From Propionibacteriaceae bacterium (GTDB lineage: Bacteria; Actinomycetota; Actinomycetes; Propionibacteriales; Propionibacteriaceae): a DNA stretch of 64,000 nucleotides. Of this stretch, positions 8,622-17,901 are shown in pieces. The notes under the pieces were generated by a model. It was not told where the DNA came from. It did no database searches and saw only the letters and a list, made by a program, of their open reading frames with translations. Made by a program: the position numbers and the translations under genes. The DNA lies in assembly GCA_031271975.1 (NCBI GenBank), contig JAISUR010000037.1:124001-188000 (forward strand). Reading direction: 5' to 3'. Each line of letters begins with the position of its first letter. Position 1 is the first letter of the stretch.

Positions 8622-9587
8622 TCACACCCGCAGTTCGTTGGGCCCGCCCGAGACGTCATCCAAGGCTTGTGCGATTTCAGCGGGCAATTCCAGATCTTCG
8701 GTGGCCAGCAGCTCTTTGAGTTGCGCGGCGTCGCGCGGGCCGATGAGCGGGGCGGTCACGCCGGGGGCGTCGCGTACCCACAACAAGGCGACCTGGGCGG
8801 GCGTGAGCTCCATGCCGCGCGCGGCGACCACAACCGCGTCAACCACGGCGGCGGGGCCGGGCTCCAAGTACGGTTCCACGAACCAGCCAAACCGCTCGCT
8901 GGCGGCCCTTGACCCGGCGGGTCTGGCCTGCCCGCGGTACTTGCCAGTCAGCACGCCGCGGCCCAGCGGCGACCACGGGAAAACGCCCATTTGGAGCGAC
9001 ATCGCGGCGGGGATGACCTCGAACTCGGCGCGCCGGGCCAGCAGCGAATACTCCACCTGGACGCTGGCCAGCGGCGCGCGGCCCGCGACTGCGCGCTGCC
9101 AAGTGGCCGCCTGGGCGGTTTGCCACCCCACGAAATTGGAGACCCCCGCGAAGCGCGCGTAGCCCGCCTGGACTGCCTCGTCGACGGCTGCCAGCGATTC
9201 TTCCAGCGGGGCCCGTCCCCAGGCGTGCAGTTGCCACAGGTCGACATGGTCGGTGTGCAGGCGGCGCAGCGATTCGTGCAACTCGTCCAGCAAGGTCTGC
9301 TTGGATGTGTCCACCACCTGCTTTCCATCTCGCAACACGAAGCCGGCTTTGGTGGCGATGACCATGTCGGCGCGGCCCAGGTCGTCGTGGATGATCTTGC
9401 CGATGATGCGCTCAGCGTCGCCGGCCCCGTATGCGGCCGCCGTGTCGATCAGGTTGCCTCCGGCGTCGGCGAAGGCGAGCGTCATCCGGCGCGCGGTGGC
9501 GTAGTCCACGTCCCGGCCCCAGGACAAAGTGCCCAGACCCAGCCGCGAGACGGCGAGGTCCGTTTCGCCCACCCGGCGCCGCATCAT
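8622..9587 (-). CDS. Aldo/keto reductase
   Basis: 321-residue NAD(P)H-dependent oxidoreductase with a TIM barrel. The catalytic tetrad positions are recognisable: LIDTAAAYG near residue 45 (Asp and Tyr), ATKAGF (Lys) and WQLHAW (His). The cofactor-binding C-terminal part includes PLIGPRDAAQLKELL. ATG 9587 overlaps the uppP stop codon (ATGA), so the two form an operon read right to left. The substrate cannot be told; family members reduce aldehydes or ketones. Confidence 0.93.
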   Translation of the reverse strand: MMRRRVGETDLAVSRLGLGTLSWGRDVDYATARRMTLAFADAGGNLIDTAAAYGAGDAERIIGKIIHDDLGRADMVIATKAGFVLRDGKQVVDTSKQTLLDELHESLRRLHTDHVDLWQLHAWGRAPLEESLAAVDEAVQAGYARFAGVSNFVGWQTAQAATWQRAVAGRAPLASVQVEYSLLARRAEFEVIPAAMSLQMGVFPWSPLGRGVLTGKYRGQARPAGSRAASERFGWFVEPYLEPGPAAVVDAVVVAARGMELTPAQVALLWVRDAPGVTAPLIGPRDAAQLKELLATEDLELPAEIAQALDDVSGGPNELRV

Positions 9588-10402
9588 GGCGCGATGACTC
9601 CGCCCAGCAGCAGCCCGGCGATCACGGCGGCGAGTCCCAGCCGATACCAGACGAAGAGTTTGAAGGAGTGTGTGGAGACGTATTTCAGCAGCCAATGGAT
9701 GACGCCGAGTCCGATTCCGAACGCGATGGCGGTCGCAAGGGCGATGGGGCCCCAGGCCGGATTCGGGTCGGTCTCGGCGAGGTCTTTGAGTTCGTAGAGC
9801 CCGGATCCGAACACCGCCGGGATGGCGAGCAAGAAAGCGTAACGTGTGGCGGCCGGGCGCTGGTAGCCCAGAAATAGCCCGGCGGAGATAGTGGCGCCGG
9901 AGCGGGAGACCCCCGGGATGAGCGCGCAGGCCTGGGCCAAGCCGAGCAGGATTCCGTGCGGCCAGGTGAGTTGGTCGAGAGCGCGTTCGTGTTTGGCCAG
10001 GCTGTCGGCGGCCAACAGCACCAGGCCCACCACGGCGAGCATGGCGACGGTGATCCACAGATTGCGCAGGTTGTCGGTGATCTGGTCTTTGAAGATCAGG
10101 CCCAACGCGACGATCGGCAAGGTTCCCACGATGACCAGCCAGCCCATCCGGGCGTCCGGGTCGGCGTGCGGCACCTTGCCGAACAGCGAGCCGAACCAGC
10201 GCGCGATAATGCGGCCGATGTCGCGGGCGAAGTAGCAGATGACGGCGGTCTCGGTGCCAAGCTGCGTGATGGCGGTGAACGCGGCGCCGGGGTCGTGGCC
10301 GAAGATGCGCCCGGCAATCGAGATGTGCGCGCTGGACGAGATGGGAAGGAACTCCGTCAAACCTTGTACGACACCCAAAACGATCGCCTCAAACCAATCC
10401 AT
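9584..10402 (-). CDS. uppP: Undecaprenyl-diphosphatase UppP (BacA)
   Basis: 272-residue polytopic membrane enzyme that recycles undecaprenyl diphosphate for cell-wall synthesis and gives bacitracin resistance. It begins MDWFEAIVLGVVQGLTEFLPISSSAH with the catalytic (E/Q)-rich motif 1; the second motif is PGVSRSGATISAGLFLG near residue 160. About eight hydrophobic segments are visible. I start at ATG 10402; the frame stays open far upstream but that extension has no family resemblance. Divergent from mshC. Confidence 0.96.
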   Translation of the reverse strand: MDWFEAIVLGVVQGLTEFLPISSSAHISIAGRIFGHDPGAAFTAITQLGTETAVICYFARDIGRIIARWFGSLFGKVPHADPDARMGWLVIVGTLPIVALGLIFKDQITDNLRNLWITVAMLAVVGLVLLAADSLAKHERALDQLTWPHGILLGLAQACALIPGVSRSGATISAGLFLGYQRPAATRYAFLLAIPAVFGSGLYELKDLAETDPNPAWGPIALATAIAFGIGLGVIHWLLKYVSTHSFKLFVWYRLGLAAVIAGLLLGGVIAP

Positions 10403-10452
10403 GGCGGACAGCCTACCCATCGGGCAGGTACTCAGCCCGCTGCCACGCGCGG

Positions 10453-10458
10453 TAGGGT
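10453..10458 (+). promoter_or_regulatory. Possible -10 element, leaderless mshC transcript
   Basis: TAGGGT ends 7 bases before the mshC ATG and no Shine-Dalgarno sequence precedes the ATG, which fits a leaderless mRNA. A convincing -35 box is not seen. Confidence 0.4.
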
Positions 10459-10465
10459 GTCGGTC

Positions 10466-11644
10466 ATGCAGGCATGGAATACCGTCGGCGTGCCCCGGTT
10501 GCCGGGCAACGGCGAACGCCCGGCGATACACGACACCGTGAGCGGGTCCCAAGTCGTGGTGGGACCCGAATCCGGAACGGCGCGCAGCTACGCCTGCGGC
10601 ATCACCCCCTACGACGCCACCCACTTGGGCCATGCGTTCACCTACGTATGCGTCGACCTGTTGCACCGCGTCTGGCTGGACGCCGGGTTGGATGTCCACT
10701 ACGCGCAGAACATCACCGATGTCGACGATCCGCTGTTGCAGCGGGCGGCGGAAACGGGGGCCGATTGGCGTGAACTGGCCGCTTCCCAGGTGGACCTGTT
10801 CGTTTCCGACATGTCCGCGTTGCGCGTGCTGCCTCCAAGCGACTACTTGGGAGTGGTGGAGTCCCTGGAAGACGTTGTGGCGGCGATCGCCGGGCTCCGC
10901 GAGCGGGGCGCGGTATACCAGCTTCCCGGCGGAGATTGGTATTTCGCAGTGGAGTCTGACGCGGGATTCCTGGCTGGGCGGGATTTGGCTGCCGACTTGG
11001 CCGTGTTCGCCGAGCGCGGGGGAGATCCGGATCGCGGCGGGAAACGCCATCGGCTGGATCCGTTGGTGTGGCGGGCCGAGCGCCCCGGTGAGCCGAGTTG
11101 GCCTTCGGAGTTGGGGCCGGGCCGGCCCGGTTGGCACGTGGAGTGCACGGCCATTGCCATCAAGGCGCTGGGGAACCATTTCGACGTCCAGGCGGGCGGC
11201 TCGGATTTGGCTTTTCCGCACCACCCGATGTGCGCGTCCCAAGCCCTCGTGCTGACTGGCGAGCCCTTCGCGACAGCGTACTTCCACGTCGGAATGGTCG
11301 GCTTGGACGGCGAGAAAATGAGCAAGTCCCGCGGCAACCTGGTCTTCGTGCACCGGTTGCTGGCCGGCGGCGCTGATCCGATGGCTGTCCGGCTGGCACT
11401 GCTGGCCCACCACTACCGCCAAGACTGGGAGTACACGCCGAAGTGCCTTGCCGAGGCCGCGACGCGCCTGGACAGGTGGCGGTCGGCCACCGGGACATCG
11501 GTTTCCCGCTTGGCCGAGCTACGCCAGGCGTTGGCCGACGATCTCAACACCCCCGCCGCCTTGGCCATCGTGGATGAGTGGGCTGCCGCAGGCGGCGGCA
11601 CGGAGATGCTCTCGGCCGTAGATGCCCTGCTGGGCGTGCGCTGA
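10466..11644 (+). CDS. mshC: Cysteine:glucosaminyl-inositol ligase (mycothiol biosynthesis)
   Basis: 392-residue class I ligase homologous to cysteinyl-tRNA synthetase. MshC uses ATP to couple cysteine to GlcN-inositol in mycothiol synthesis. Motifs: [18 protein letters not shown] near residue 42 (Zn-ligand Cys and HIGH-like), [15 protein letters not shown] near residue 215 (Zn ligands), and the KMSKS loop EKMSKSRGN near residue 283. It lacks the full tRNA-binding domain of CysS, and T-x-Y-D replaces the CysS signature, which supports MshC. Marker of an actinobacterium. Confidence 0.93.
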   Translation: MQAWNTVGVPRLPGNGERPAIHDTVSGSQVVVGPESGTARSYACGITPYDATHLGHAFTYVCVDLLHRVWLDAGLDVHYAQNITDVDDPLLQRAAETGADWRELAASQVDLFVSDMSALRVLPPSDYLGVVESLEDVVAAIAGLRERGAVYQLPGGDWYFAVESDAGFLAGRDLAADLAVFAERGGDPDRGGKRHRLDPLVWRAERPGEPSWPSELGPGRPGWHVECTAIAIKALGNHFDVQAGGSDLAFPHHPMCASQALVLTGEPFATAYFHVGMVGLDGEKMSKSRGNLVFVHRLLAGGADPMAVRLALLAHHYRQDWEYTPKCLAEAATRLDRWRSATGTSVSRLAELRQALADDLNTPAALAIVDEWAAAGGGTEMLSAVDALLGVR

Positions 11645-11688
11645 AGCCCGCTGCGCGCTTTGTGGGGTTGCTAGTAGACTTGCCGCCC

Positions 11689-11955
11689 ATGAGCAAGTCA
11701 TTCGAGGATCTTTTCGCCCAGTTGAAGCACCGGGCGGCCACGCGGCCGGAGGGTTCCGGCACCGTGCGCGCGCTGGACGCCGGAGTGCACGCTATCGGCA
11801 AGAAGATCGTCGAGGAGGCCGCTGAGGTTTGGATGGCCGCCGAGTACGAGTCCAAAGATGCCGCGGCGGAGGAGATCAGCCAATTGCTGTACCACGCGCA
11901 GGTGATGATGGTCGCGCTCGGCTTGGAGTTGGAGGACATCTATGAGTACCTCTGA
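11689..11955 (+). CDS. hisE: Phosphoribosyl-ATP pyrophosphatase HisE
   Basis: 88-residue all-alpha NTP pyrophosphatase, second step of histidine synthesis. The MazG-like metal motif is [14 protein letters not shown] near residue 38 (EExxE) with a downstream [14 protein letters not shown] (ExxD-type). It overlaps hisG by 14 bases, so the two are coupled. TAGACT eight bases before the ATG may be a -10 element of a nearly leaderless mRNA. Confidence 0.95.
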   Translation: MSKSFEDLFAQLKHRAATRPEGSGTVRALDAGVHAIGKKIVEEAAEVWMAAEYESKDAAAEEISQLLYHAQVMMVALGLELEDIYEYL

Positions 11956-12799
11956 ACTGCTGCGGATCGCGGTGCCGAACAAGGGCTCGTTGGCCGAAGC
12001 CGCCGCGCAAATGCTCCGCGAAGCTGGATACCGCCAGCGCAACGACCCGAAGGAACTCGTCCTGACCGATGAGGAGAACGGCGTCGAGTTCTATTACCTG
12101 CGCCCGCGCGACATCGCCGTGTACGTGGGGGAGGGGACACTGGACATCGGCATCACCGGCCGGGACATGTTGCTCGATTCCGGCGCGGAAGCCCACGAGG
12201 TGATGGAATTGGGCTTTGGCGGCACCCGCTTCCGCTTCGCCGCTCCCAACGGATTGGGTTTGACGACCGCCGACCTGGCCGGCAAGCGCATCGCGACTTC
12301 CTATCCCGGACTGGTGAAACGGTACTTGGACCGCATCGGCGTTCAGGCGCGGCTGATCCAATTGGACGGAGCTGTCGAGTCGTCGGTGCGGTTGGGGGTC
12401 GCCGACGTGATCGCAGACGTGGTGGAGACCGGCACGACGCTGCGGCAAGCCGGTTTGGAGCTGTTCGGCGAGCCGATCCTGGAATCGCAGGCAGTGCTGA
12501 TCTCGCGGTCGGAGACGCCGTCCGATTGCGCGGACTTGCTGCTGCGCCGGCTCAAGGGCGTGATCACCGCCCGGACGTATCACATGATCGATTACAACGT
12601 TCCCAAAGCCAAGCTGGAACAGGCCTTCGCGATCACTCCCGGCCTGGATTCGCCCACGGTTTCCCCGTTGGCACAGGAAGGCTGGGTGGCGGTGCGCGCC
12701 ATGATCCCGCGCGCCGAGTCGCAGCGCATCATGGACGCCTTGTGGGATGTCGGCGCGGAAGCCATCCTGGTCACGACGATCCACGCCTGCCGGCTGTGA
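11942..12799 (+). CDS. hisG: ATP phosphoribosyltransferase HisG, long form
   Basis: 285-residue committing enzyme of histidine biosynthesis, joining ATP and PRPP. N-terminus [29 protein letters not shown] near residue 75 and the PRPP loop [14 protein letters not shown] near residue 158 identify it. The C-terminal ~75 residues form the ACT-like histidine-binding domain of the long HisG, so feedback inhibition is expected. The stop overlaps the GTG of the amidase gene. Confidence 0.96.
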   Translation: MSTSELLRIAVPNKGSLAEAAAQMLREAGYRQRNDPKELVLTDEENGVEFYYLRPRDIAVYVGEGTLDIGITGRDMLLDSGAEAHEVMELGFGGTRFRFAAPNGLGLTTADLAGKRIATSYPGLVKRYLDRIGVQARLIQLDGAVESSVRLGVADVIADVVETGTTLRQAGLELFGEPILESQAVLISRSETPSDCADLLLRRLKGVITARTYHMIDYNVPKAKLEQAFAITPGLDSPTVSPLAQEGWVAVRAMIPRAESQRIMDALWDVGAEAILVTTIHACRL

Positions 12800-13638
12800 A
12801 ACGCGTCGTCTGGCTGGTGTTGCTCGCCGTGTTGGCGGCGTGCACATCGGTTGAGCCAAGGGTGACCACCACACCCGGTGGAGATCCGCTTGCCACCAAC
12901 GTCACCGCCACACCCGCTCCCACGCCTACGCCCTCGGCGACACCCACGCCCACGGCCGAACCCACTCCAACTCCAGCCCCGCTGCCCCTGGCCGGCCGGG
13001 TAATTGTCGTGGATCCCGGCCACAACAAGATCTACAACAAGAAGAACCGTGTGAAAGTGCCCGCGGGCAACGGCAAGAAGAAGGCGTGCAACTCCTCCGG
13101 CACCGCGACCAACGACGGCTGGCCGGAGCACACCTACAACTGGCTGCAAGCCAACGCCCTGGCTGACGAGTTGCGCGAACTCGGCGCGAAAGTGGTGCTC
13201 ACCAGGGAAAACGACTCCGGCCAAGGCCCGTGCGTGAACCTGCGGGCACAGGTGGCCAACGACAACGACGCCGACTTGATCATTTCCATACACGCAGATG
13301 GCAGCTACGCGAAGTCCGCCCGCGGTTTCCATGTCATCATCTCGACGACGATGGTGGGCGGCGACAAGGCGGAAAAGGTGTCCAAGTCGCTTGCCGAGGC
13401 GGCCCGGGACCAGATGGAGAAGCTCACCGACATGCCCCGCTCCACCTACATCGGCAAAGGAACCGCACTCAGCCCCCGCACCGACATCGCCACCTTGAAC
13501 CTGTCCGAGCATCCCGGGATCATGATGGAAATGGGCAACATGCGCAACACCAAAGACGCCAAGCTGCTCAAGAGTGAGGCCTTCCGCAAGGCGGCTGCTG
13601 CGGCGCTGGCCAACGCGGCGGTGCAAACGCTGTCTTGA
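12796..13638 (+). CDS. Lipoprotein N-acetylmuramoyl-L-alanine amidase (Amidase_3)
   Basis: 280 residues. The N-terminus is a lipoprotein signal (VVWLVLLAVLAAC) with Cys at about residue 16, followed by a Thr/Pro-rich linker (residues ~24-60). The amidase domain carries zinc ligands in DPGHNK, the Glu of WPEHTYN and the His of SIHADGS, plus the catalytic Glu in MMEMGNMRN. It should cleave the peptide stem from glycan in peptidoglycan outside the membrane. GTG 12796 overlaps hisG (GTGA), an unusual partner. Confidence 0.92.
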   Translation: MKRVVWLVLLAVLAACTSVEPRVTTTPGGDPLATNVTATPAPTPTPSATPTPTAEPTPTPAPLPLAGRVIVVDPGHNKIYNKKNRVKVPAGNGKKKACNSSGTATNDGWPEHTYNWLQANALADELRELGAKVVLTRENDSGQGPCVNLRAQVANDNDADLIISIHADGSYAKSARGFHVIISTTMVGGDKAEKVSKSLAEAARDQMEKLTDMPRSTYIGKGTALSPRTDIATLNLSEHPGIMMEMGNMRNTKDAKLLKSEAFRKAAAAALANAAVQTLS

Positions 13639-13683
13639 CCAGCGGGCCGAGCCTACAATAAAGCTGATTCGGAGGGAGCGCCG

Positions 13684-14439
13684 ATGCTCACTGCCCCTGA
13701 GATGGCCCGCTACGCCCGCCACCTGCCGCTGGCCCAAATAGGGCCGGCGGGCCAGGAGCGGCTGCGCGCCGCGCGGGTATTGGTCGTCGGCGCCGGCGGG
13801 TTGGGATCCCCGGTCTTGCTGTACTTGGCCGCCGCCGGCGTTGGGGTGATCGGCGTGGTCGATTTCGACACCGTCGCCGAATCCAACCTGCAGCGCCAGG
13901 TCATCTACACCGCGTCCGACCTGGGACAGCCCAAGGCGGCTTGCGCGGCTCAAAAGCTGCAGGCAATGAATCCTGGTGTCACGGCCCGGGCACATCAGGT
14001 GGCGCTGACAGCGTCGAACGCGTCGGCGATCATCTCCGGCTATGACGTGGTGGTCGATTGCGTGGACAACTATCCGGCCCGGTATCTGGTCAACGACACG
14101 TGCGCGGCGCTGGGACTGCCTGACGTGCATGGTTCCATTTCCCAGTGCGCCGGCCAAGTGTCCGTGTTTCAGGCCGGCCATGGTCCGTGTTACCGGTGCC
14201 TGTATCCGCAGACGCCGCCGGCCGGCATGTGGCCGAACTGCGCCGACGCAGGTGTGTTGGGGGTGTTGCCGGGCGTAATTGGCGCGATCCAGGCAACCGA
14301 AGCGCTCAAACTCATCGTGGGCGGCGGCGATCCGCTCATCGGCCGGGTGCTGCTTTACGACGCGTGGTCGATGCGGTTCCGCGAACTCGAATTGGCCAAA
14401 GATCCCCACTGCCTGGGCTGCGCGGACCCTCCAATGTGA
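13684..14439 (+). CDS. MoeB/ThiF-like E1 activating enzyme
   Basis: 251-residue ATP-dependent adenylyltransferase that activates the C-terminus of a ubiquitin-like sulfur carrier (MoaD, ThiS or relatives). It has the nucleotide motif VLVVGAGGLGSPVLLYLAAAG near residue 31, DFDTVAESNLQRQ, VDCVDNYPARY, two CxxC zinc pairs (CYRC and CLGC) and the likely catalytic Cys in PNCADAGVLG. No carrier protein gene is adjacent, and it lacks the C-terminal rhodanese domain of the MoeZ type. TACAAT about 30 bases upstream could be a -10 box. Confidence 0.88.
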   Translation: MLTAPEMARYARHLPLAQIGPAGQERLRAARVLVVGAGGLGSPVLLYLAAAGVGVIGVVDFDTVAESNLQRQVIYTASDLGQPKAACAAQKLQAMNPGVTARAHQVALTASNASAIISGYDVVVDCVDNYPARYLVNDTCAALGLPDVHGSISQCAGQVSVFQAGHGPCYRCLYPQTPPAGMWPNCADAGVLGVLPGVIGAIQATEALKLIVGGGDPLIGRVLLYDAWSMRFRELELAKDPHCLGCADPPM

Positions 14440-14464
14440 CTGCGGGTTGCCCTTGGGCTATGCT
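14435..14464 (+). promoter_or_regulatory. Possible infC operon promoter
   Basis: TGTGAC (14435-14440) and TATGCT (14459-14464) are separated by 18 bases. They would start a leader of about 165 bases before infC. Match is moderate. Confidence 0.4.
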
Positions 14465-14499
14465 TGACAGGTTCGGCCACGCAAGTGGTCCTCTCAAGC

Positions 14500-14598
14500 G
14501 GAGCCTGAGCTCCCACCTGTGAGCCAAGCGGGCATTACGGGTACGAAGCGCGAGTGTTTCGCGCGTGTTCAGGCTTCCGCGTCTGCGGAGGCCTTTTT
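14500..14598 (+). promoter_or_regulatory. Structured infC leader with terminator-like hairpin
   Basis: Three hairpins: GGAGC-CTGA-GCTCC (14500-14513), GCGCGA/TCGCGC (14548-14564) and a 10-base stem AGGCTTCCGC/GCGGAGGCCT with a 4-base loop (14571-14594) followed by TTTT. The last has the form of an intrinsic terminator inside the leader, 40 bases before infC, as expected for attenuation of an IF3-L35-L20 operon. No known riboswitch core was recognised. Confidence 0.55.
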
Positions 14599-14637
14599 CG
14601 TCGCCGGGCGGCACTGCAATCGAGCGATGGAGGCAAC

Positions 14638-15333
14638 ATCAGCACCGAACCGCGTATCAACGAGCGCATCCATGTCCCTGAGGTGCGCTTGGTCGGACCT
14701 GCCGGCGAGCAAGTCGGCATTGTCCGCATCGAAGACGCCCTGCGTCTGGCCCGTGAGGCAGATCTCGACCTCGTCGAGGTTGCCGCCCAGGCCCGCCCCC
14801 CGGTGGCCAAGTTGATGGACTATGGCAAGTACAAGTACGAGGCTGCCCAGAAGGCGCGCGAATCGCGCCGCAACCAAACCAATACCGTCATCAAAGAGAT
14901 GAAACTGCGCCCCAAGATCGACTCGCATGACTACGAGACGAAGAAGGGACACGTCGTCCGCTTCCTCAAAGGCGGCGACAAAGTGAAGATCACCATTATG
15001 TTCCGGGGCCGTGAGCAGAGCCGGCCGGAACTTGGCCTGAACCTGCTGAACAAGCTCGCCGAGGATGTCGCAGCAGACGGCGTGGTCGAATCCGCGCCGA
15101 AGCAGGATGGCCGCAACATGCTGATGGTGCTCGCCCCGACACGTAAGAAGAACCAGGCCATGGTGGAGGCCCAGGCGGAGAAGGCCGCCAAAGCCGCGCA
15201 ACGCACCGCCGACGCCGAAGCCGAGCGGGCGGAACAGGCCGAATCCCGTGCGGCGGCCGCGGCCGCAGCCCAATTGCAGGGCAAGAAGAAGCGCGGACCA
15301 GCAGACAACATGGATCCGGACGTGGATCTGTGA
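14638..15333 (+). CDS. infC: Translation initiation factor IF-3, apparent ATC start
   Basis: 231 residues. IF-3 keeps ribosomal subunits apart and checks start-codon pairing. The N-domain starts [19 protein letters not shown], and the C-domain contains [20 protein letters not shown] near residue 110. No ATG, GTG or TTG stands at the homologous start; ATC at 14638, with GGAGG ending 4 bases upstream, gives the expected N-terminus. Rare starts in infC (AUU in E. coli) underlie IF-3 autoregulation, so this is plausible. A GTG at 14554 would add 28 unrelated residues across the terminator-like hairpin. The C-terminus has an Ala/Glu-rich extension. Confidence 0.93.
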   Translation: MSTEPRINERIHVPEVRLVGPAGEQVGIVRIEDALRLAREADLDLVEVAAQARPPVAKLMDYGKYKYEAAQKARESRRNQTNTVIKEMKLRPKIDSHDYETKKGHVVRFLKGGDKVKITIMFRGREQSRPELGLNLLNKLAEDVAADGVVESAPKQDGRNMLMVLAPTRKKNQAMVEAQAEKAAKAAQRTADAEAERAEQAESRAAAAAAAQLQGKKKRGPADNMDPDVDL

Positions 15334-15366
15334 CGTGAGCGAAGTGCTACGAAAAGGAGAAGCAGA

Positions 15367-15573
15367 ATGCCGAAAATGAAGACCCATTCCGGGGCGAAAA
15401 AGAGATTCCGGGTTACCGGGGCAGGGAAGTTGGTGCACCGCCAGGCAGGCAAGATGCACCTCAACGAGCACAAGCCCACCAAGCAGACCCGCCGTTTGGA
15501 TGGCGATGTCGATGTGGCCAAGGGCGACGCCAAGAAGGCGCGCCGCCTGCTGGGCAGCTACAAGGCGCGATAG
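15367..15573 (+). CDS. rpmI: 50S ribosomal protein L35
   Basis: 68 residues, beginning MPKMKTHSGAKKRFRVTGAGK, the family signature, with basic C-terminal half (KQTRRLDG). AAAAGGAG lies 9 bases upstream. Standard infC-rpmI-rplT order. Confidence 0.96.
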   Translation: MPKMKTHSGAKKRFRVTGAGKLVHRQAGKMHLNEHKPTKQTRRLDGDVDVAKGDAKKARRLLGSYKAR

Positions 15574-15582
15574 GAGCAAATC

Positions 15583-15951
15583 ATGGCAAGAGTGAAGCGG
15601 GCCATCAACGGCCTGAAGAAGCGTCGCGAGGTCTTGGAGCAGGCCTCTGGCTACCGCGGGCAGCGTTCTCGGCTGTACCGCAAGGCCAAGGAGCAGCTGT
15701 TGCACTCCTACACCTATGCCTACCGGGATCGCCGGGCCCGCAAGGGTGACTTCCGATCGCTTTGGATCCAGCGCATCAACGCCGCATGCCGCGCCGAGGG
15801 CCTGACGTACAACCGATTTATCGCGGGGCTCAAGACGGCCGGTGTCGAGGTGGATCGCAAGATGCTGGCTGATTTGGCCGTCAACGACGCCCCAACCTTC
15901 GCCACCTTGGTGGCCCTGGCCAAGGAGAACCAGCGGACATTGGCGGCGTGA
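15583..15951 (+). CDS. rplT: 50S ribosomal protein L20
   Basis: 122 residues. L20 is essential for early 50S assembly and in many bacteria represses its own operon through the infC leader. Signature [21 protein letters not shown], then [16 protein letters not shown] and [21 protein letters not shown]. Its stop overlaps the following methyltransferase gene. Confidence 0.97.
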   Translation: MARVKRAINGLKKRREVLEQASGYRGQRSRLYRKAKEQLLHSYTYAYRDRRARKGDFRSLWIQRINAACRAEGLTYNRFIAGLKTAGVEVDRKMLADLAVNDAPTFATLVALAKENQRTLAA

Positions 15952-16775
15952 TGAGCGACGCGCCCATCGAGCTTCCCAAGCCGAGCAAGGCCGCGCTGCT
16001 GGAAGCGCGTTCGCTGCAGCGCCGCAAGGTGCGCGAGGAGTTGGGGAAATTCCTCGTCGAGGGCCGCAAGGCTGTCGGCGAGGCGCTCAAACTGCGCGGC
16101 GCCGTTGAGGCCGTGTACGTGCGCTGGGACGCCGCCATCCCGAACCAGGATCTGCTGGAGGCCGCGGCGGCTTCCAAGGTGCCCGTGTTCGCGGTGAGCG
16201 AGCAAAATCTGGCCACCTTGACCGACACGGTGACGCCGCAGGGAGTCGTCGCCGTGGCGCGCACTTTGTCGGTTTCGTTGGATTCGGTGCTGTCCGAGTC
16301 GGATGTGTCGTTGGTCGTGATCTGCGCCCAGGTGCGTGATCCGGGCAACGCCGGCACTGTCATCCGGTGCGCGGACGCTTTCGGGGCCGACGCTGTGATC
16401 TTGAGTTCCGATTCGGTCGAGGTGTACAACCCGAAAGTGGTGCGCTCCTCGGTCGGGTCGATCTTCCATCTGCCGATCGTCACCGGCGTCAGCCTGGCTC
16501 AGGCCATCGACGCTTGCCGGGCCGCGGGCTTGCAGATTTTCGCCACGGACGGCGAGGCCGGGACGGATCTGACCGACCTGGATGGAGCGCTTGCCAAGCC
16601 GACGGCGTGGGTGATGGGCAATGAATCCTGGGGCCTGCCCCTGGAACACCTGCAACTGGCAGACCAGACCGTGGCCGTGCCGATCTACGGCCATGCGGAG
16701 TCGCTGAACTTGGCCACCGCCGCCGCCGTCTGCCTGTACGCCAGCGCGAGCGCCCAGCGGGAGGCGCTCGGCTGA
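15951..16775 (+). CDS. SpoU/TrmH-family rRNA 2'-O-methyltransferase
   Basis: 274 residues. N-terminal L30e-like substrate-binding domain (residues ~1-110), then the SPOUT knot with motif 1 [20 protein letters not shown] near residue 130, motif 2 [10 protein letters not shown] near residue 220 and motif 3 [15 protein letters not shown] near residue 247. It should methylate a ribose in 23S rRNA with S-adenosylmethionine. I use ATG 15951; a GTG three bases upstream is possible. Position between rplT and pheS is common in actinobacteria. Confidence 0.92.
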   Translation: MSDAPIELPKPSKAALLEARSLQRRKVREELGKFLVEGRKAVGEALKLRGAVEAVYVRWDAAIPNQDLLEAAAASKVPVFAVSEQNLATLTDTVTPQGVVAVARTLSVSLDSVLSESDVSLVVICAQVRDPGNAGTVIRCADAFGADAVILSSDSVEVYNPKVVRSSVGSIFHLPIVTGVSLAQAIDACRAAGLQIFATDGEAGTDLTDLDGALAKPTAWVMGNESWGLPLEHLQLADQTVAVPIYGHAESLNLATAAAVCLYASASAQREALG

Positions 16776-16794
16776 GGCATCCCGAGAGAGAGAA

Positions 16795-17901
16795 ATGGAT
16801 ACGCCTGATCTGACCGAAGCATCGGTTGCCGCCTTGGTGGCGGCGGGAGTGGCCGCGTTCGAGGCGGCCGCCACAACAGCGGAATTGAAAGCGGCACGCA
16901 TCGCCCACCTGGGCGACAAGGCCCCGCTGATTCTGGCAAACCGGGCCATCGGCTCACTGCCGGGTCCGGAACGCAAAGACGCCGGACAACGCGTGGGAGC
17001 GGCCCGTGCGGAGTTGAACAAGGTGTGCGAGGAACGCCACCAGTTGCTCGCGGACGCCGAGCTGCACGAGCGGTTGCTGGCCGAACGCGTCGATGTGACT
17101 GAGCCGGACTCGTATTTCCCAACGGTGGGCGAGCCGCATCCCATCACCGCGCTCATGGACGAACTGGCCGATGTGTTCGTCGCCATGGGCTGGGAGATCG
17201 CGGAGGGCCCGGAGTTGGAGGCCGAGTGGATGAACTTCGATGCCCTCAACATGGGCCCGAACCATCCGGCGCGCGCAACTTCCGACACGCTTTTCATCGA
17301 CCCGATCGAGAACCACCTGGTGCTGCGCACCCACACTTCTCCCGTGCAGATCCGCGCCATGTTGAGCTGCGACTACACGGGCCGGCGCCGCGAACTGCCC
17401 ATCTACGTGGTCTGCCCCGGGACGACTTTCCGCGCTGACGAGTTCGACGCGACGCACGTGCCCGCGTTCCACCAATTGGAAGGCCTCGTCGTGGACAAGG
17501 GCATCACGCTGGGCCACCTGAAGGGCACGCTGGACCATCTCGCGGCCGTGATGTTCGGCGAGGGGGTCCGCACTCGCATCAGGCCCTCGTATTTCCCCTT
17601 CACCGAGCCCTCGGCGGAGTTGGACTTGGAGTGTTTCGTCTGCCACGGAGCGTCCGTCGGCAATCCCGACGCGCCTTGCCGCACCTGCAATTCCGAGGGC
17701 TGGATCGAGTGGGGCGGCTGCGGCGTCGTGAATCCGCGCGTGCTGGCCGCCGGGGGAGTCGACACCGAGATCTATTCCGGCTTCGCGTTCGGCATGGGGG
17801 TGGAGCGGACGCTGATGTTCCGCAACGGCGCGGCGGACATGCGTGACATGGTGGAGGGCGACATCCGCTTCTCCCAAGCACTGGTTGGAGGCGCGCGATG
17901 A
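16795..17901 (+). CDS. pheS: Phenylalanyl-tRNA synthetase alpha subunit
   Basis: 368-residue catalytic subunit of the alpha2-beta2 enzyme. The N-terminal ~95 residues are the coiled-coil tRNA-binding arm. Class II motif 2 is seen in [22 protein letters not shown] near residue 210, and motif 3 in [16 protein letters not shown] near residue 325. A Cys-rich insertion with two CxxC pairs (CFVC, CRTC) just before EWGGCG is typical of actinobacterial PheS. Overlaps pheT by 4 bases. Confidence 0.97.
   Translation: MDTPDLTEASVAALVAAGVAAFEAAATTAELKAARIAHLGDKAPLILANRAIGSLPGPERKDAGQRVGAARAELNKVCEERHQLLADAELHERLLAERVDVTEPDSYFPTVGEPHPITALMDELADVFVAMGWEIAEGPELEAEWMNFDALNMGPNHPARATSDTLFIDPIENHLVLRTHTSPVQIRAMLSCDYTGRRRELPIYVVCPGTTFRADEFDATHVPAFHQLEGLVVDKGITLGHLKGTLDHLAAVMFGEGVRTRIRPSYFPFTEPSAELDLECFVCHGASVGNPDAPCRTCNSEGWIEWGGCGVVNPRVLAAGGVDTEIYSGFAFGMGVERTLMFRNGAADMRDMVEGDIRFSQALVGGAR

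Noticed and set aside
9584-11422. Long minus-strand frame extending uppP far upstream into the mshC gene
   Set aside because: Only the part from ATG 10402 resembles UppP; the upstream part is antisense to the well-supported mshC gene.
14554-14637. GTG 14554 as the infC start
   Set aside because: It adds 28 Cys/Arg-rich residues with no similarity to IF-3 and runs through the terminator-like hairpin; the GGAGG-ATC start gives the conserved N-terminus.
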